From Alloprevotella sp. (GTDB taxonomy: Bacteria > Bacteroidota > Bacteroidia > Bacteroidales > Bacteroidaceae): a DNA stretch of 64,000 nt. The notes under the pieces are model-generated. The model was not told the origin of the DNA. It worked only from the letters and a program-made list of their open reading frames with translations, and did no database searches. The DNA is taken from contig JAFUZP010000002.1 of the NCBI GenBank assembly GCA_017476545.1, positions 1-64,000 of the forward strand. Reading direction: 5' to 3'. The translations under genes were made by a program, and so were the position numbers. The number at the start of each line of letters is the position of its first letter. The stretch's first letter is position 1. This document shows positions 22,388-30,620 of the stretch, one piece after another.

Positions 22388-25183
22388 TCAGTGCGCCTCA
22401 AGCCAGTTGCTGCCTTCCCCGCAGTCAGCCAGCAGGGGTACGCTCATGGTCCATGCGCGCTCCATCTCCTCTATGACGAGGCTGCGCAGTGCGGGGAGTT
22501 CGTCGGGCAGCGCGCTGAAGTTGAGCTCGTCGTGCACTTGCAGTATCATTTTCGATTGCAGCCCCTCGCGGCGCATCCGTTCGTCTATGCGTACCATGGC
22601 TATCTTGATGATGTCGGCCGCCGTACCCTGTATGGGGGCGTTCACTGCGTTGCGTTCGGCGTAGCCGCGCACGACGGCGTTGCGGGAGTTGATGTCCGGC
22701 AGGTAACGCCTGCGCCCGAAGCCCGTCTCGATGTACCCCCGCTCGCGTGCCGCGTTGATGCTCTCGGCGATGAAGTCCTTCACGCGGGGATAGGTTTTGA
22801 AGTAGCTGTCGATGAGTTCGCGCGCCTCGCCGCGCGGTACGCCCATGCGCTCTGCCAGCCCGAATGCGCTGATGCCGTATATGATGCCGAAGTTTGCCGT
22901 CTTAGCCTTGCGCCGCTCGTCGCGCGTTACGTCGGCGATGTCCTTCTTATATATGCGCGCGGCCGTGGCGGCGTGGATGTCGTCCCCCTCGCGGAAGGCG
23001 GCGATCATGCCCGGGTCACGGCTCAGGTGGGCCATGATGCGCAGCTCTATCTGGCTGTAGTCGGCGGAGAAAAACACGCAGCCCGGCTCGGGGATGAAAG
23101 CCTTGCGTATCTCGCGGCCGTCCTCGCCCCGCACGGGGATGTTCTGCAGGTTAGGGTTGGAGGAGGAGAGGCGGCCCGTAGCGGTGACGGCCTGGTTGTA
23201 GGACGTGTGTATGTGCCCCGTAGCGGGGTTCACCAGCTTGGGGAGTGCCTCGACGTAGGTGCTGAGCAGCTTCTTCAGCCCCCGGTAGTCGAGTATCTTC
23301 TGCACGATGGGGTGCTTCGTCCTCAGGCTCTGCAACACCTCCTCCGACGTGCTGTATTGTCCGCTCTTCGTCTTCTTCACTTTGTCCGACAACTTGAGCT
23401 CGCCGAAGAGCACCTCGCCCACTTGCCGGGGCGAGGTGATGAGGAACTCGTAGCCCGCCATCTCGTAAATATCCTCCTCTATTTCCAGCAGGCGCTCCGT
23501 GAAGAGGCGTTCCGTCTCCCGCAGCGCGGCGGTGTCGAGGCACACGCCGTTGCGTTCCATCCGCGAGAGCACGGGCACGAGGGGCATCTCTATTTCGCGG
23601 AACACGCGCTCCACCTCGGGCACCTCCGCCAGTTGTTTCCGCAGGGGGGCCATGAGGCGGAGCGTCACGTCGGCGTCCTCGCAGGCGTACCTGTACACCT
23701 CCTCGGGCGGCAGGTCGGCCATGTTCCCTTGCGGCTTCCCCGTTGTTCCGCGCTTACCGATGAGCTCGTCAATGTGGACGGTGCGGTAGTGCAGGTATAT
23801 CTCGGCCAAGTAGTCCATGTTGTGCCGCAACTCGGGCTGGAGCACGTAGTGGGCGAGCATCGTGTCGAACATCGGCCCGCGTACCTCCACGCCGTAGTTG
23901 GCCAGCACTGTCAGGTCGTACTTCAGGTTCTGCCCCACCTTGAGGATGCGCTCGTCCTCGAGGAGCGGGCGGAACACCTCCAGCAGTGCCCGTGTCTGGG
24001 TCTCGTCGTCGGGAAAGGCGGGTACGTACCACGCCTCCAGCTCCTCCGTCGCGAAACTCATCCCCACGAGGCGTGCGGCAACGGCGTCCGTCCCCGTTGT
24101 CTCCGTGTCCAGGCTGAGCGTGTCGGCCTTTAGCAACCGTGCGCAGAGTTCGCGCGCCGCCGCCTCGCCTTCCACGAGGTGGTACTTCGCTCCCGTGTCC
24201 TCCAGTGTCCGCAGCGTGACGGGCTGCGCCTCCCTTTCCTCCTCGGGGAGGTCGTCGAAGAGGGAACGCATCTGTGGCTTCGCCGGCTTGGGCGCGGCAT
24301 CCGCCGCCTCTTCGCCGAGCAGACGGCTGGCGAGGGCGCGGAACTCCAGTTCCTCAAACAGGCGGCGCAGGGCGGGCTTGTCCGCCTCCTGCACGCGCAG
24401 CCCCTTGATGGTGAAACCAGCGGGCATGGGTACGTCTGTCTTGATACGCGTCAGGAATTTGGAAAAGCGTATCTTCTCGGCGTTCTCCTCCACCCGCTGC
24501 CGCTGCGCGCCCTTCAGTTCGGCCGTTCGCTCGAGCAGTGCCTCCACGCTTCCGAAGCGTTGGATGAGCGTGGCAGCCGTCTTCTCCCCCACACCCGGGC
24601 ATCCGGGAATGTTGTCCGCCGCATCGCCCATGAGGGCGAGGTAGTCCACCATCTGTGCCGGCTCGCTGAAGCCATACTTCTCACAGACTTCGGCGGGTCC
24701 CATGACCTCCCATGGGGCCGCGCCCCTGCCAGGTCGCTGTATCAGGAGGGCGGGTTCCACGAGCTGCGCGTAGTCCTTGTCCGATGTGACCATGCGCACC
24801 TCCAGTCCCTCGCGTGCGGCCTGTTTCGCCACGGTGCCGATGACGTCGTCGGCCTCGTAGCCTGGCACTTCAAGCAGGGGGATGTTGTAGGCGCGGATGA
24901 TGTCCTTGATGATAGGCACGCTCGTCCTGATGTCCTCCGGCGTGGCCTCGCGGTGTGCTTTGTAGTCGGGGAACGCTTCGTGGCGGAAGGTTGGTCCGGC
25001 GGGGTCGAAGGCAATGGCGATGTAGTCCGGCCTTTCTTTTCGGAGTACCTCCTCAAGCGTGTTTACGAAGCCGTAGATGGCGGAGGTGTTGAGTCCTTTG
25101 GAGTTGATGCGCGGGGCTCGGATGAGGGCGTAGTAGGCGCGGTAGATGAGGGCGTAGGCGTCCAGTAGGTAGAGTTTCTGCAT
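22388..25183 (-). CDS. polA: DNA polymerase I
   Basis: 931 residues with all three domains. The 5'-3' exonuclease occupies about 1-290 (KLYLLDAYALIYRAYYA, EVPGYEADDVIG, DKDYAQLV). The 3'-5' exonuclease begins near 330 with an intact SLDTETTGTDAVAARLVG. The polymerase has motif A DYSQIELRIMAHLS, the O-helix RRKAKTANFGIIYGISAFGL, and motif C QVHDELNFSA. It fills gaps in repair and removes Okazaki primers. The TATCTTTG promoter box lies at 25238-25231. The 130 bases downstream, toward the acetyltransferase, are GC-rich with no gene. Confidence 0.97.
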   Translation of the reverse strand: MQKLYLLDAYALIYRAYYALIRAPRINSKGLNTSAIYGFVNTLEEVLRKERPDYIAIAFDPAGPTFRHEAFPDYKAHREATPEDIRTSVPIIKDIIRAYNIPLLEVPGYEADDVIGTVAKQAAREGLEVRMVTSDKDYAQLVEPALLIQRPGRGAAPWEVMGPAEVCEKYGFSEPAQMVDYLALMGDAADNIPGCPGVGEKTAATLIQRFGSVEALLERTAELKGAQRQRVEENAEKIRFSKFLTRIKTDVPMPAGFTIKGLRVQEADKPALRRLFEELEFRALASRLLGEEAADAAPKPAKPQMRSLFDDLPEEEREAQPVTLRTLEDTGAKYHLVEGEAAARELCARLLKADTLSLDTETTGTDAVAARLVGMSFATEELEAWYVPAFPDDETQTRALLEVFRPLLEDERILKVGQNLKYDLTVLANYGVEVRGPMFDTMLAHYVLQPELRHNMDYLAEIYLHYRTVHIDELIGKRGTTGKPQGNMADLPPEEVYRYACEDADVTLRLMAPLRKQLAEVPEVERVFREIEMPLVPVLSRMERNGVCLDTAALRETERLFTERLLEIEEDIYEMAGYEFLITSPRQVGEVLFGELKLSDKVKKTKSGQYSTSEEVLQSLRTKHPIVQKILDYRGLKKLLSTYVEALPKLVNPATGHIHTSYNQAVTATGRLSSSNPNLQNIPVRGEDGREIRKAFIPEPGCVFFSADYSQIELRIMAHLSRDPGMIAAFREGDDIHAATAARIYKKDIADVTRDERRKAKTANFGIIYGISAFGLAERMGVPRGEARELIDSYFKTYPRVKDFIAESINAARERGYIETGFGRRRYLPDINSRNAVVRGYAERNAVNAPIQGTAADIIKIAMVRIDERMRREGLQSKMILQVHDELNFSALPDELPALRSLVIEEMERAWTMSVPLLADCGEGSNWLEAH

Positions 25184-25230
25184 AGGGCAGGGTTTGGTTG
25201 TGCCGTTTCAGGGCGTTGGTTTCATGTGGG

Positions 25231-25238
25231 CAAAGATA
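25231..25238 (-). promoter_or_regulatory. polA -7 box
   Basis: TATCTTTG on the minus strand, 47 bases before the polA ATG. Confidence 0.65.
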
Positions 25239-25326
25239 GTGTTTTCTGCGGACAACGGCGCGTCTGGCAGCGGCTAATGCGGTGTGTGCGGCGTGGCGCG
25301 GCGGGTATGGCGCGGACGGTGCGCTC

Positions 25327-25410
25327 TTTACCCCCAGGGTTGGCTGTTCCTACCCCTATGGTTACGGAGCCGTTACCCTAGGGATAGTTCTTCCTAACCC
25401 TAGGCTTGGG
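25327..25410. repeat. palindromic 22-bp-period array D (4 units)
   Basis: Units begin near 25328, 25351, 25373 and 25395, including CTACCCCTATGGTTACG and GTTACCCTAGGGATAGT. It lies upstream of the polA promoter and downstream of the lipoprotein gene. Nothing else is seen in 25184-25521 except that promoter and a terminator. Confidence 0.8.
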
Positions 25411-25463
25411 AATTCTGCGGACGGTCTGTGGACAATCCGCCCCGGGCGGGCGGGAAAGAAGAC

Positions 25464-25491
25464 GGGCGGCGCGGAAAATTCCGCACCGCCC
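25464..25491 (-). terminator. terminator of the floA-sialidase-lipoprotein unit
   Basis: GGGCGGCGCGGAA at 25464-25476 pairs with TTCCGCACCGCCC at 25479-25491 (one internal mismatch). The minus strand continues T-rich (GTCTTCTTTC), 31 bases after the lipoprotein stop. Confidence 0.7.
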
Positions 25492-25521
25492 GTCGCTGCT
25501 ATGTTGCCGCTCGGGCACGGC

Positions 25522-26271
25522 TCAGAGGCCGAGCTTCTTGAGGCCCTTGCTGGCTGCTTCGTTCACTTTTTCGTTGGCCTTGTCGGCAGCCTTGTTCACG
25601 GCATCGGCGGCTTTCTGCTTGCCTTCGTCCACCTTGTTGGCTACGGCTTCCTCCGCTTTAGCCTTGGCGTCGTTCGCGGCCTGGGTGGCAGCGTCCTTTA
25701 CGGCTTCGGGTGCGTTCTCCACAGCCGTCTTGGCTGCTTCGGCGGCCTCGGTGGCAGCTTCGCCTACGCCGGCGGCCTCGGCTGCTGCCTTGACTGCGGT
25801 CTCGGTGAGCGCGCTGGTACCGGCCTTCTTCGTAGCCTCAAGGAAGCTGGCGGCTGTTGCGCCCTTTTCCGTGGCTGCGCCTACGACGGAGTTGAAGGCG
25901 TCAAGCAGAGAGCCCTTGGCGCCTCCGGCTGCGTCAGCGAAGGAGTTCTTCACGTTTTGGAGGGCTTCCTTAACGGTGGTGTCACCGCTGATGAGGTCCT
26001 GCAGTATCTTCGTGTACTGGTTCACGCTGGCCGTATCGCCCGCAGAGAGGAACTCCTGGATTTTTGCCTGGGCGGTGCCGACGGCGAGTTGGAGCTTGGC
26101 GGGGTCGCTGACGGAGTTCTTGATTTGGTCGAAGAGGGACTGTGCGGCCACGTTGGCTGCGGTAGTCTCTGCGACGGTGTCGGTTGTCTCTACGGGCTCG
26201 GCGGTCTTGTTGCCGCACGAGGCCAGGCTGATGGCTGCTACGGCCATAGCGAAGAAGAGGATTTTCTTCAT
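25522..26271 (-). CDS. Ala-rich helical lipoprotein
   Basis: 249 residues. A lipoprotein signal MKKILFFAMAVAAISLASC has the lipobox Cys at 19, followed by a Thr/Glu linker. From about residue 150 the sequence is an almost unbroken Ala/Lys/Glu helix (KTAVENAPEAVKDAATQAAN, KADKANEKVNEAA style) resembling LEA or apolipoprotein-like 11-mer repeats. I do not recognise a family. It probably sits on the outer membrane facing the periplasm or surface, as a coiled coil or membrane-binding amphipathic helix. It lies 35 bases after the sialidase stop and is likely cotranscribed. Confidence 0.78.
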   Translation of the reverse strand: MKKILFFAMAVAAISLASCGNKTAEPVETTDTVAETTAANVAAQSLFDQIKNSVSDPAKLQLAVGTAQAKIQEFLSAGDTASVNQYTKILQDLISGDTTVKEALQNVKNSFADAAGGAKGSLLDAFNSVVGAATEKGATAASFLEATKKAGTSALTETAVKAAAEAAGVGEAATEAAEAAKTAVENAPEAVKDAATQAANDAKAKAEEAVANKVDEGKQKAADAVNKAADKANEKVNEAASKGLKKLGL

Positions 26272-26306
26272 GTTTTTTGGTTTTAGTTAAGTGAATAATG
26301 TGTTAT

Positions 26307-29279
26307 TTACTGGGTGAGTATTTTTCGTCCCTTGCTGATGCGGATGCTGCCCCGGGTTGCTGCCGCAGCCCGGCGGCCCAGCAGGTCGAAGGCGGGCGTG
26401 TCGGCTGGTACCGGGGTGAGGGTGGTGGGTAGGATACCCACGATGTCGAGCGTTTCGACGGGCAGGCTCTCCGCTGTGGTCAGGCTCTCGGGCAGCACGA
26501 GGTAGGCCTCGTTGTGCACCGGGGCGGTAGCCTGGTGTACGAAGGCGGGCTCTGCGGACTCCCTGTCGAGCACGTAAATGCGCCCTTCTGTTCCGTCGCG
26601 CACGGTTATCTGCGAGAGTTTGCCGGCTGCGAGGCCGTTGCTTTCTCCTTCCTCGGTGGGGGTGTCGCCTTCGCTGATGTGTAGGGTGACGCTTGTTCCG
26701 GGCGTTCCGAGCACGAAGACGGGCGTATTGGCGGGCAGCACTTCCAGGGGCGCGCCTGTGTCGTAGGCCAGGCGTGCAGCCTGCGTGCCGTCGGTCTGCT
26801 CAACGACCTCTACCTCGGGGACAAAGATAGGGTTGCCCGTCTCAGCAGGTGCGGCGGATGCTTCCGCAGGCTGCGGTGCCTCCGCCGTGAGGGCGAAAGG
26901 GAAGAAGGCTGTGCCCAGGCCGCCTGCGCCGATCGCTACGGTCACGTCCGTGACGGGTACGATATAAAATTTCGTGGCGGCTGCGGCGGTCTGGCCGGAC
27001 TGTACGCGTCCGCTCTCGTCGAGCATCAGGGAGGGGTAGGCGGTGTTCGAGGGATTGCTGCATACGAGCTGGCATGTTCCGTCGGGACTGACGCTCACGT
27101 CGTACTTTCCCGCTGCCGTCTCCCGGCTTTGCAGCTGCACGGAGGTGCCGCTGTTCCCCGTGCGGCCTACGTAGCGCGACGTGTTGGCGTTCGTGATGAG
27201 GTACTTGCCGTCCGCGTTCTGCGCGAACAGCCAAATCTGGTCGGCGAAGCAGGGATTAAAAGCCTCCGCCTTCATCGCCGTTCCGTTGGGGCCTACGTTC
27301 AGTTCCCCCTCCGCATTGGCGCTCTGTACGCGAAACCAACCTTCGCGCATGGGCTGCAGGCCGGTGAAGAGGGACTGGTTGTATGCGGCGGCGTTCGTAG
27401 CGGTAGGCTCCTGTGTGAACTGGGTCAGTGCGCCTTCAATGTACTCCCGGCCTTCCGTGCTGAGCGTTCCGACCGCACCCACGGGGGCGGCGGCGTTCTC
27501 GCTGAGCAGGTGGTCGTACTTCTGGTGGGCGTATTCGGCAATCCACGCCTCGCGGCTGAAGCCTTCTAAATCCATCTCATACGCACCGTCAGTGATGCCC
27601 TCAAGCGTGAGGCGCAGGTACGTCATGTTGTAGCGGTACGTGTTGCCGGACGTATTTTCCTCAAAGAAGAAGCCGATAGTGCCGTCCTGCTGGAGGAGCA
27701 TCTCGGAGTAAGCGGAGCTGGACTGGCTGATCTGTTTGCGGCCCTCCCAGTTCCATGCGATGCTGTCGGCGGAGTAGATGCCGTTGAAGTCCTCGATGGC
27801 TTTGTAGAAGATGCCGACATTCGATCGGTTAGGCCCAAAGGGTAAGGACTGCAGGAGCACGTACACGGACTTCCCGTCGCTCGTGCGCCTGGCCGGTATG
27901 AGCAGGTTTGCGCCGTTGCAGTTGCCGCTGCTCCCGCTGGTGAGTATGCCGTTAGTGGCCGCGCTGGAGGTAACGGCGCCGGTCCAGTAGCCCTTGGCGT
28001 TCTCCACATCCGTATAGTTGAAAATGTTGAACACGCGTCCGCCGGAGTTGCGGCTGGTCAGCAGGACGCTGCCGTCCGGTAACTCTACGCACTTCGGCTC
28101 ATCGCCTGCCAGTGCGGGGGCGTCGGATGCGTCGCCCAGCACCGCCCAGGTCTCGCCGAGGTCGTCGGAGTAGATGACGCGGTTACCGTTCGGTCGTGCG
28201 GCCATGGGAGCATAGATGCGGCGGTATTTCCCTACCTTGATATGTTCGCTCTGCCACAGTTTGCCGCTACCGATGAACGCGCCGGACAATGCGCCGAGGC
28301 TATTGTTGTCGAAGAGACTGAAGATGTCCTCCGTCATGTCCTTGGGCTTGCTCCACGTCACGCCGCCGTCATGGCTGACGAGGCGGGCGATGCGGCCGGG
28401 GTTGCTGCGGGTTGCGCTGGTATAGACTACGTTTCCGCAGACACACATCAGCAGGACATCGTCGCTTTCCGCATCGGCTACGCACGCGGCATCGCCGAAG
28501 CCGCAGTCCCAGGACCCGCTGGTGCCGGTTCCCTCCACGATGGTGAATTCTTCGCCCCACGTCAGTCCGTTATCCTTGGAGATGCGGGCGTGCAGGTCCA
28601 CGCGTCCGAAGCCGATGTCGTTACCGCAGATACGGTAGTCCGTCACGGCGATAAGGTTGCCGTTCTTGGCCTGTACAAGGGCGGGGATACGGTAGGGGTA
28701 AGGGTCGTTGTCGCGGGTCTCAAAGAGAATGACGCTGCCCAGGTCGGGCGCAGGCTCGGCGGGGACGAGCGTAACGGTCCAGTCCGAAACTTCCAGGACG
28801 GAGTTCGCCTGGTCCTCCACCACGAAGTAGGCCGTCCCGCTCAGGCCTGTAGCGCTGACGGATGTGGCGGTGGAGTTCGTTGCGGTGACGCTCTTGCCGT
28901 CCGAAGTCCTGATGGTGACGCTGGCGGATGCCGTGCGGCTCTTGAATGTGAAGGAGAAAGCCTTCACGGCCCACCCGTTGGAGGGCGTGTAAGTGTAGGT
29001 GGAAGTCTTGGCCTGCCCCGAGGCGATGACGAGGCCATCGCCGTTCTTGGCCATGTTGTTCACGCCGCAGTCGATTTCAAGCTGCGGGTTGGTGAGTGCG
29101 GACTTCCAGTGGCTGAACCATGAGGTAGAGCCGCTGTAGGACGACAGCTCGCCGGTCGTCAGGTCCACGTTGATGGTGACGGCCTCGGTCTCCGTTTGTG
29201 CGTTGGCCGCTGCTCCGACGAGGAAACACATCCCTGCCGCAATGGCGCGCAGGGTGTTGGTGAAGTTTTTTTTATTCAT
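26307..29279 (-). CDS. secreted multidomain sialidase (GH33 type)
   Basis: 990 residues. Signal peptide to about residue 27, then a beta-sandwich module (about 30-172), then the six-bladed sialidase propeller (about 180-590). The Arg motif YRIP is at 196-199, and Asp boxes are SKDNGLTW (234-241), SHDGGVTW (302-309) and SDDLGETW (371-378). A trefoil-like region (about 655-790) and a C-terminal extension ending FDLLGRRAAAATRG...SKGRKILTQ follow. That end resembles Bacteroidetes sorting tails. It would release terminal sialic acid from host glycans. It starts nine bases after the floA stop. Confidence 0.9.
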   Translation of the reverse strand: MNKKNFTNTLRAIAAGMCFLVGAAANAQTETEAVTINVDLTTGELSSYSGSTSWFSHWKSALTNPQLEIDCGVNNMAKNGDGLVIASGQAKTSTYTYTPSNGWAVKAFSFTFKSRTASASVTIRTSDGKSVTATNSTATSVSATGLSGTAYFVVEDQANSVLEVSDWTVTLVPAEPAPDLGSVILFETRDNDPYPYRIPALVQAKNGNLIAVTDYRICGNDIGFGRVDLHARISKDNGLTWGEEFTIVEGTGTSGSWDCGFGDAACVADAESDDVLLMCVCGNVVYTSATRSNPGRIARLVSHDGGVTWSKPKDMTEDIFSLFDNNSLGALSGAFIGSGKLWQSEHIKVGKYRRIYAPMAARPNGNRVIYSDDLGETWAVLGDASDAPALAGDEPKCVELPDGSVLLTSRNSGGRVFNIFNYTDVENAKGYWTGAVTSSAATNGILTSGSSGNCNGANLLIPARRTSDGKSVYVLLQSLPFGPNRSNVGIFYKAIEDFNGIYSADSIAWNWEGRKQISQSSSAYSEMLLQQDGTIGFFFEENTSGNTYRYNMTYLRLTLEGITDGAYEMDLEGFSREAWIAEYAHQKYDHLLSENAAAPVGAVGTLSTEGREYIEGALTQFTQEPTATNAAAYNQSLFTGLQPMREGWFRVQSANAEGELNVGPNGTAMKAEAFNPCFADQIWLFAQNADGKYLITNANTSRYVGRTGNSGTSVQLQSRETAAGKYDVSVSPDGTCQLVCSNPSNTAYPSLMLDESGRVQSGQTAAAATKFYIVPVTDVTVAIGAGGLGTAFFPFALTAEAPQPAEASAAPAETGNPIFVPEVEVVEQTDGTQAARLAYDTGAPLEVLPANTPVFVLGTPGTSVTLHISEGDTPTEEGESNGLAAGKLSQITVRDGTEGRIYVLDRESAEPAFVHQATAPVHNEAYLVLPESLTTAESLPVETLDIVGILPTTLTPVPADTPAFDLLGRRAAAATRGSIRISKGRKILTQ

Positions 29280-29288
29280 CGTTTAGTA

Positions 29289-30275
29289 TCAGTTTATTGC
29301 GTTTTTGATGTCGCCTTTGGTGAGCTTCCCGATGTTCTCGCGCATAGCGGTATCGCCCAGTAGGTTCTGGAGTTTGTAGTAGTCAAAGGCACCCATATTA
29401 CCGTTGCGCATGGCTTGTGCGAGTGCCTTGGGTACTTCGGCCTCGGCCATGATTACCTCGGCACGCGCTTCCTGCGCCTTCGCTTTCATTTCCTGCTCGG
29501 TGGCCACGGCCATGGCACGGCGTTCTTCCGCTTTGGCCTGGGCGATGTTCTTGTCGGCGTTGGCCTGGTCTATTTGCAGCGTTGCGCCGATGTTTTTCCC
29601 GACATCGATGTCGGCGATGTCAATGGAGAGGATCTCAAATGCCGTACCTGCATCGAGGCCTTTCTTCAGTACGAGTTTGGAGATGCTGTCAGGGTTCTCG
29701 AGCACTTGCTCGTGACTTTCGGCCGAACCGATGCTGCTGACAATTCCTTCTCCGACGCGGGCCAGGATGGTTTCTTCGCCCGCACCGCCCACGAGCTGGT
29801 GGATATTGGCACGCACAGTGACGCGGGCTTTGGCGATTAACTGGATGCCGTTTTTCGCTACGGCAGCAACGGGCGGCGTGTTGATGACCTTGGGGTTTAC
29901 GCTTGTCTGCACAGCCTCGAACACATCGCGGCCTGCGAGGTCTATGGCGGTGGCTTTCTCGAACGTAAGGTCGATGTTCGCCTTGTTAGCCGAAACGAGG
30001 GCATGAACTACCCGCTGGACGTGTCCGCCTGTCATGTAGTGCGCTTCAAGATTGTCGCGGGTGATATTGTTCAGTCCCGCCTTCCGGGCTTCGATAAGGC
30101 TCGGCACGATGACGCCTGGCGGTACGTTACGGATGCGCATGAGGAAGAGTTGTATCAGCGAGATGTGTACGCCGGATACGGCTGCGCTGAGCCAGAGAAA
30201 GAACGGCACGAAGTAGAAAAAAATACTGAGCGCGACGATAACGCCCACTGCGATGAGAAGTGTTGCGAATGGCAT
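29289..30275 (-). CDS. floA: flotillin-like protein FloA
   Basis: 328 residues, matching the FloA/YqfA length. An N-terminal membrane hairpin ([24 protein letters not shown]) is followed by the family segment [20 protein letters not shown], an SPFH-like domain ([22 protein letters not shown]) and an Ala/Glu-rich coiled coil ([20 protein letters not shown]). Flotillins organise membrane microdomains and affect secretion and wall synthesis. The gene is first in a unit with the sialidase and an Ala-rich lipoprotein; the promoter box is at 30327-30320. Confidence 0.95.
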   Translation of the reverse strand: MPFATLLIAVGVIVALSIFFYFVPFFLWLSAAVSGVHISLIQLFLMRIRNVPPGVIVPSLIEARKAGLNNITRDNLEAHYMTGGHVQRVVHALVSANKANIDLTFEKATAIDLAGRDVFEAVQTSVNPKVINTPPVAAVAKNGIQLIAKARVTVRANIHQLVGGAGEETILARVGEGIVSSIGSAESHEQVLENPDSISKLVLKKGLDAGTAFEILSIDIADIDVGKNIGATLQIDQANADKNIAQAKAEERRAMAVATEQEMKAKAQEARAEVIMAEAEVPKALAQAMRNGNMGAFDYYKLQNLLGDTAMRENIGKLTKGDIKNAIN

Positions 30276-30319
30276 GGTGTGTTGCTGATTTTAAGTGAGG
30301 GTTTTGTGTATGTTGCGGC

Positions 30320-30327
30320 CAAAGATA
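30320..30327 (-). promoter_or_regulatory. floA -7 box
   Basis: TATCTTTG on the minus strand, 44 bases before the floA ATG. Confidence 0.7.
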
Positions 30328-30441
30328 GGAACTTTTTCCCGTCCGTGCAAAAAAAAAGAGGCCTTTCACCCAAACACCGCCCCGGGCGTTCCCTACACGT
30401 TGTCCCGGCCTGTTTTCTTTCTGTTCGTGGCGGCATGTTTC

Positions 30442-30525
30442 CTTAACCCTACGGTTACGGACGACTACCCCTACGCTTACAACGCGCTAACCCTACGGTT
30501 ACGGCTGGCTAGCCCTATGGGTGGT
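30442..30525. repeat. palindromic 22-bp-period array E (4 units)
   Basis: Half-sites at 30444, 30466, 30488 and 30510, exactly 22 bases apart. Two units read CTAACCCTACGGTTACG or differ by one base. It sits between the divergent floA and beta-galactosidase promoters (30276-30620); I see nothing else in that gap. Confidence 0.85.
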
Positions 30526-30590
30526 TTTTCCTGCCCCTCCCGCTGTATGTAAAAAGCGGCTTGTTCCGTGCGCATTATGCCAGAAAGTAT

Positions 30591-30598
30591 TATCTTTG
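30591..30598 (+). promoter_or_regulatory. beta-galactosidase -7 box
   Basis: TATCTTTG followed by CG, 22 bases before the ATG at 30621. This favours that start over the in-frame start at 30561. Confidence 0.7.
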
Positions 30599-30620
30599 CG
30601 GCAGGAAAAATAATGACACA

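Noticed and set aside
18134-24133. Long plus-strand frames opposite parE (729 codons) and polA (616 codons)
   Set aside because: Antisense shadows of conserved genes in GC-rich DNA; composition is biased and no motif is present.
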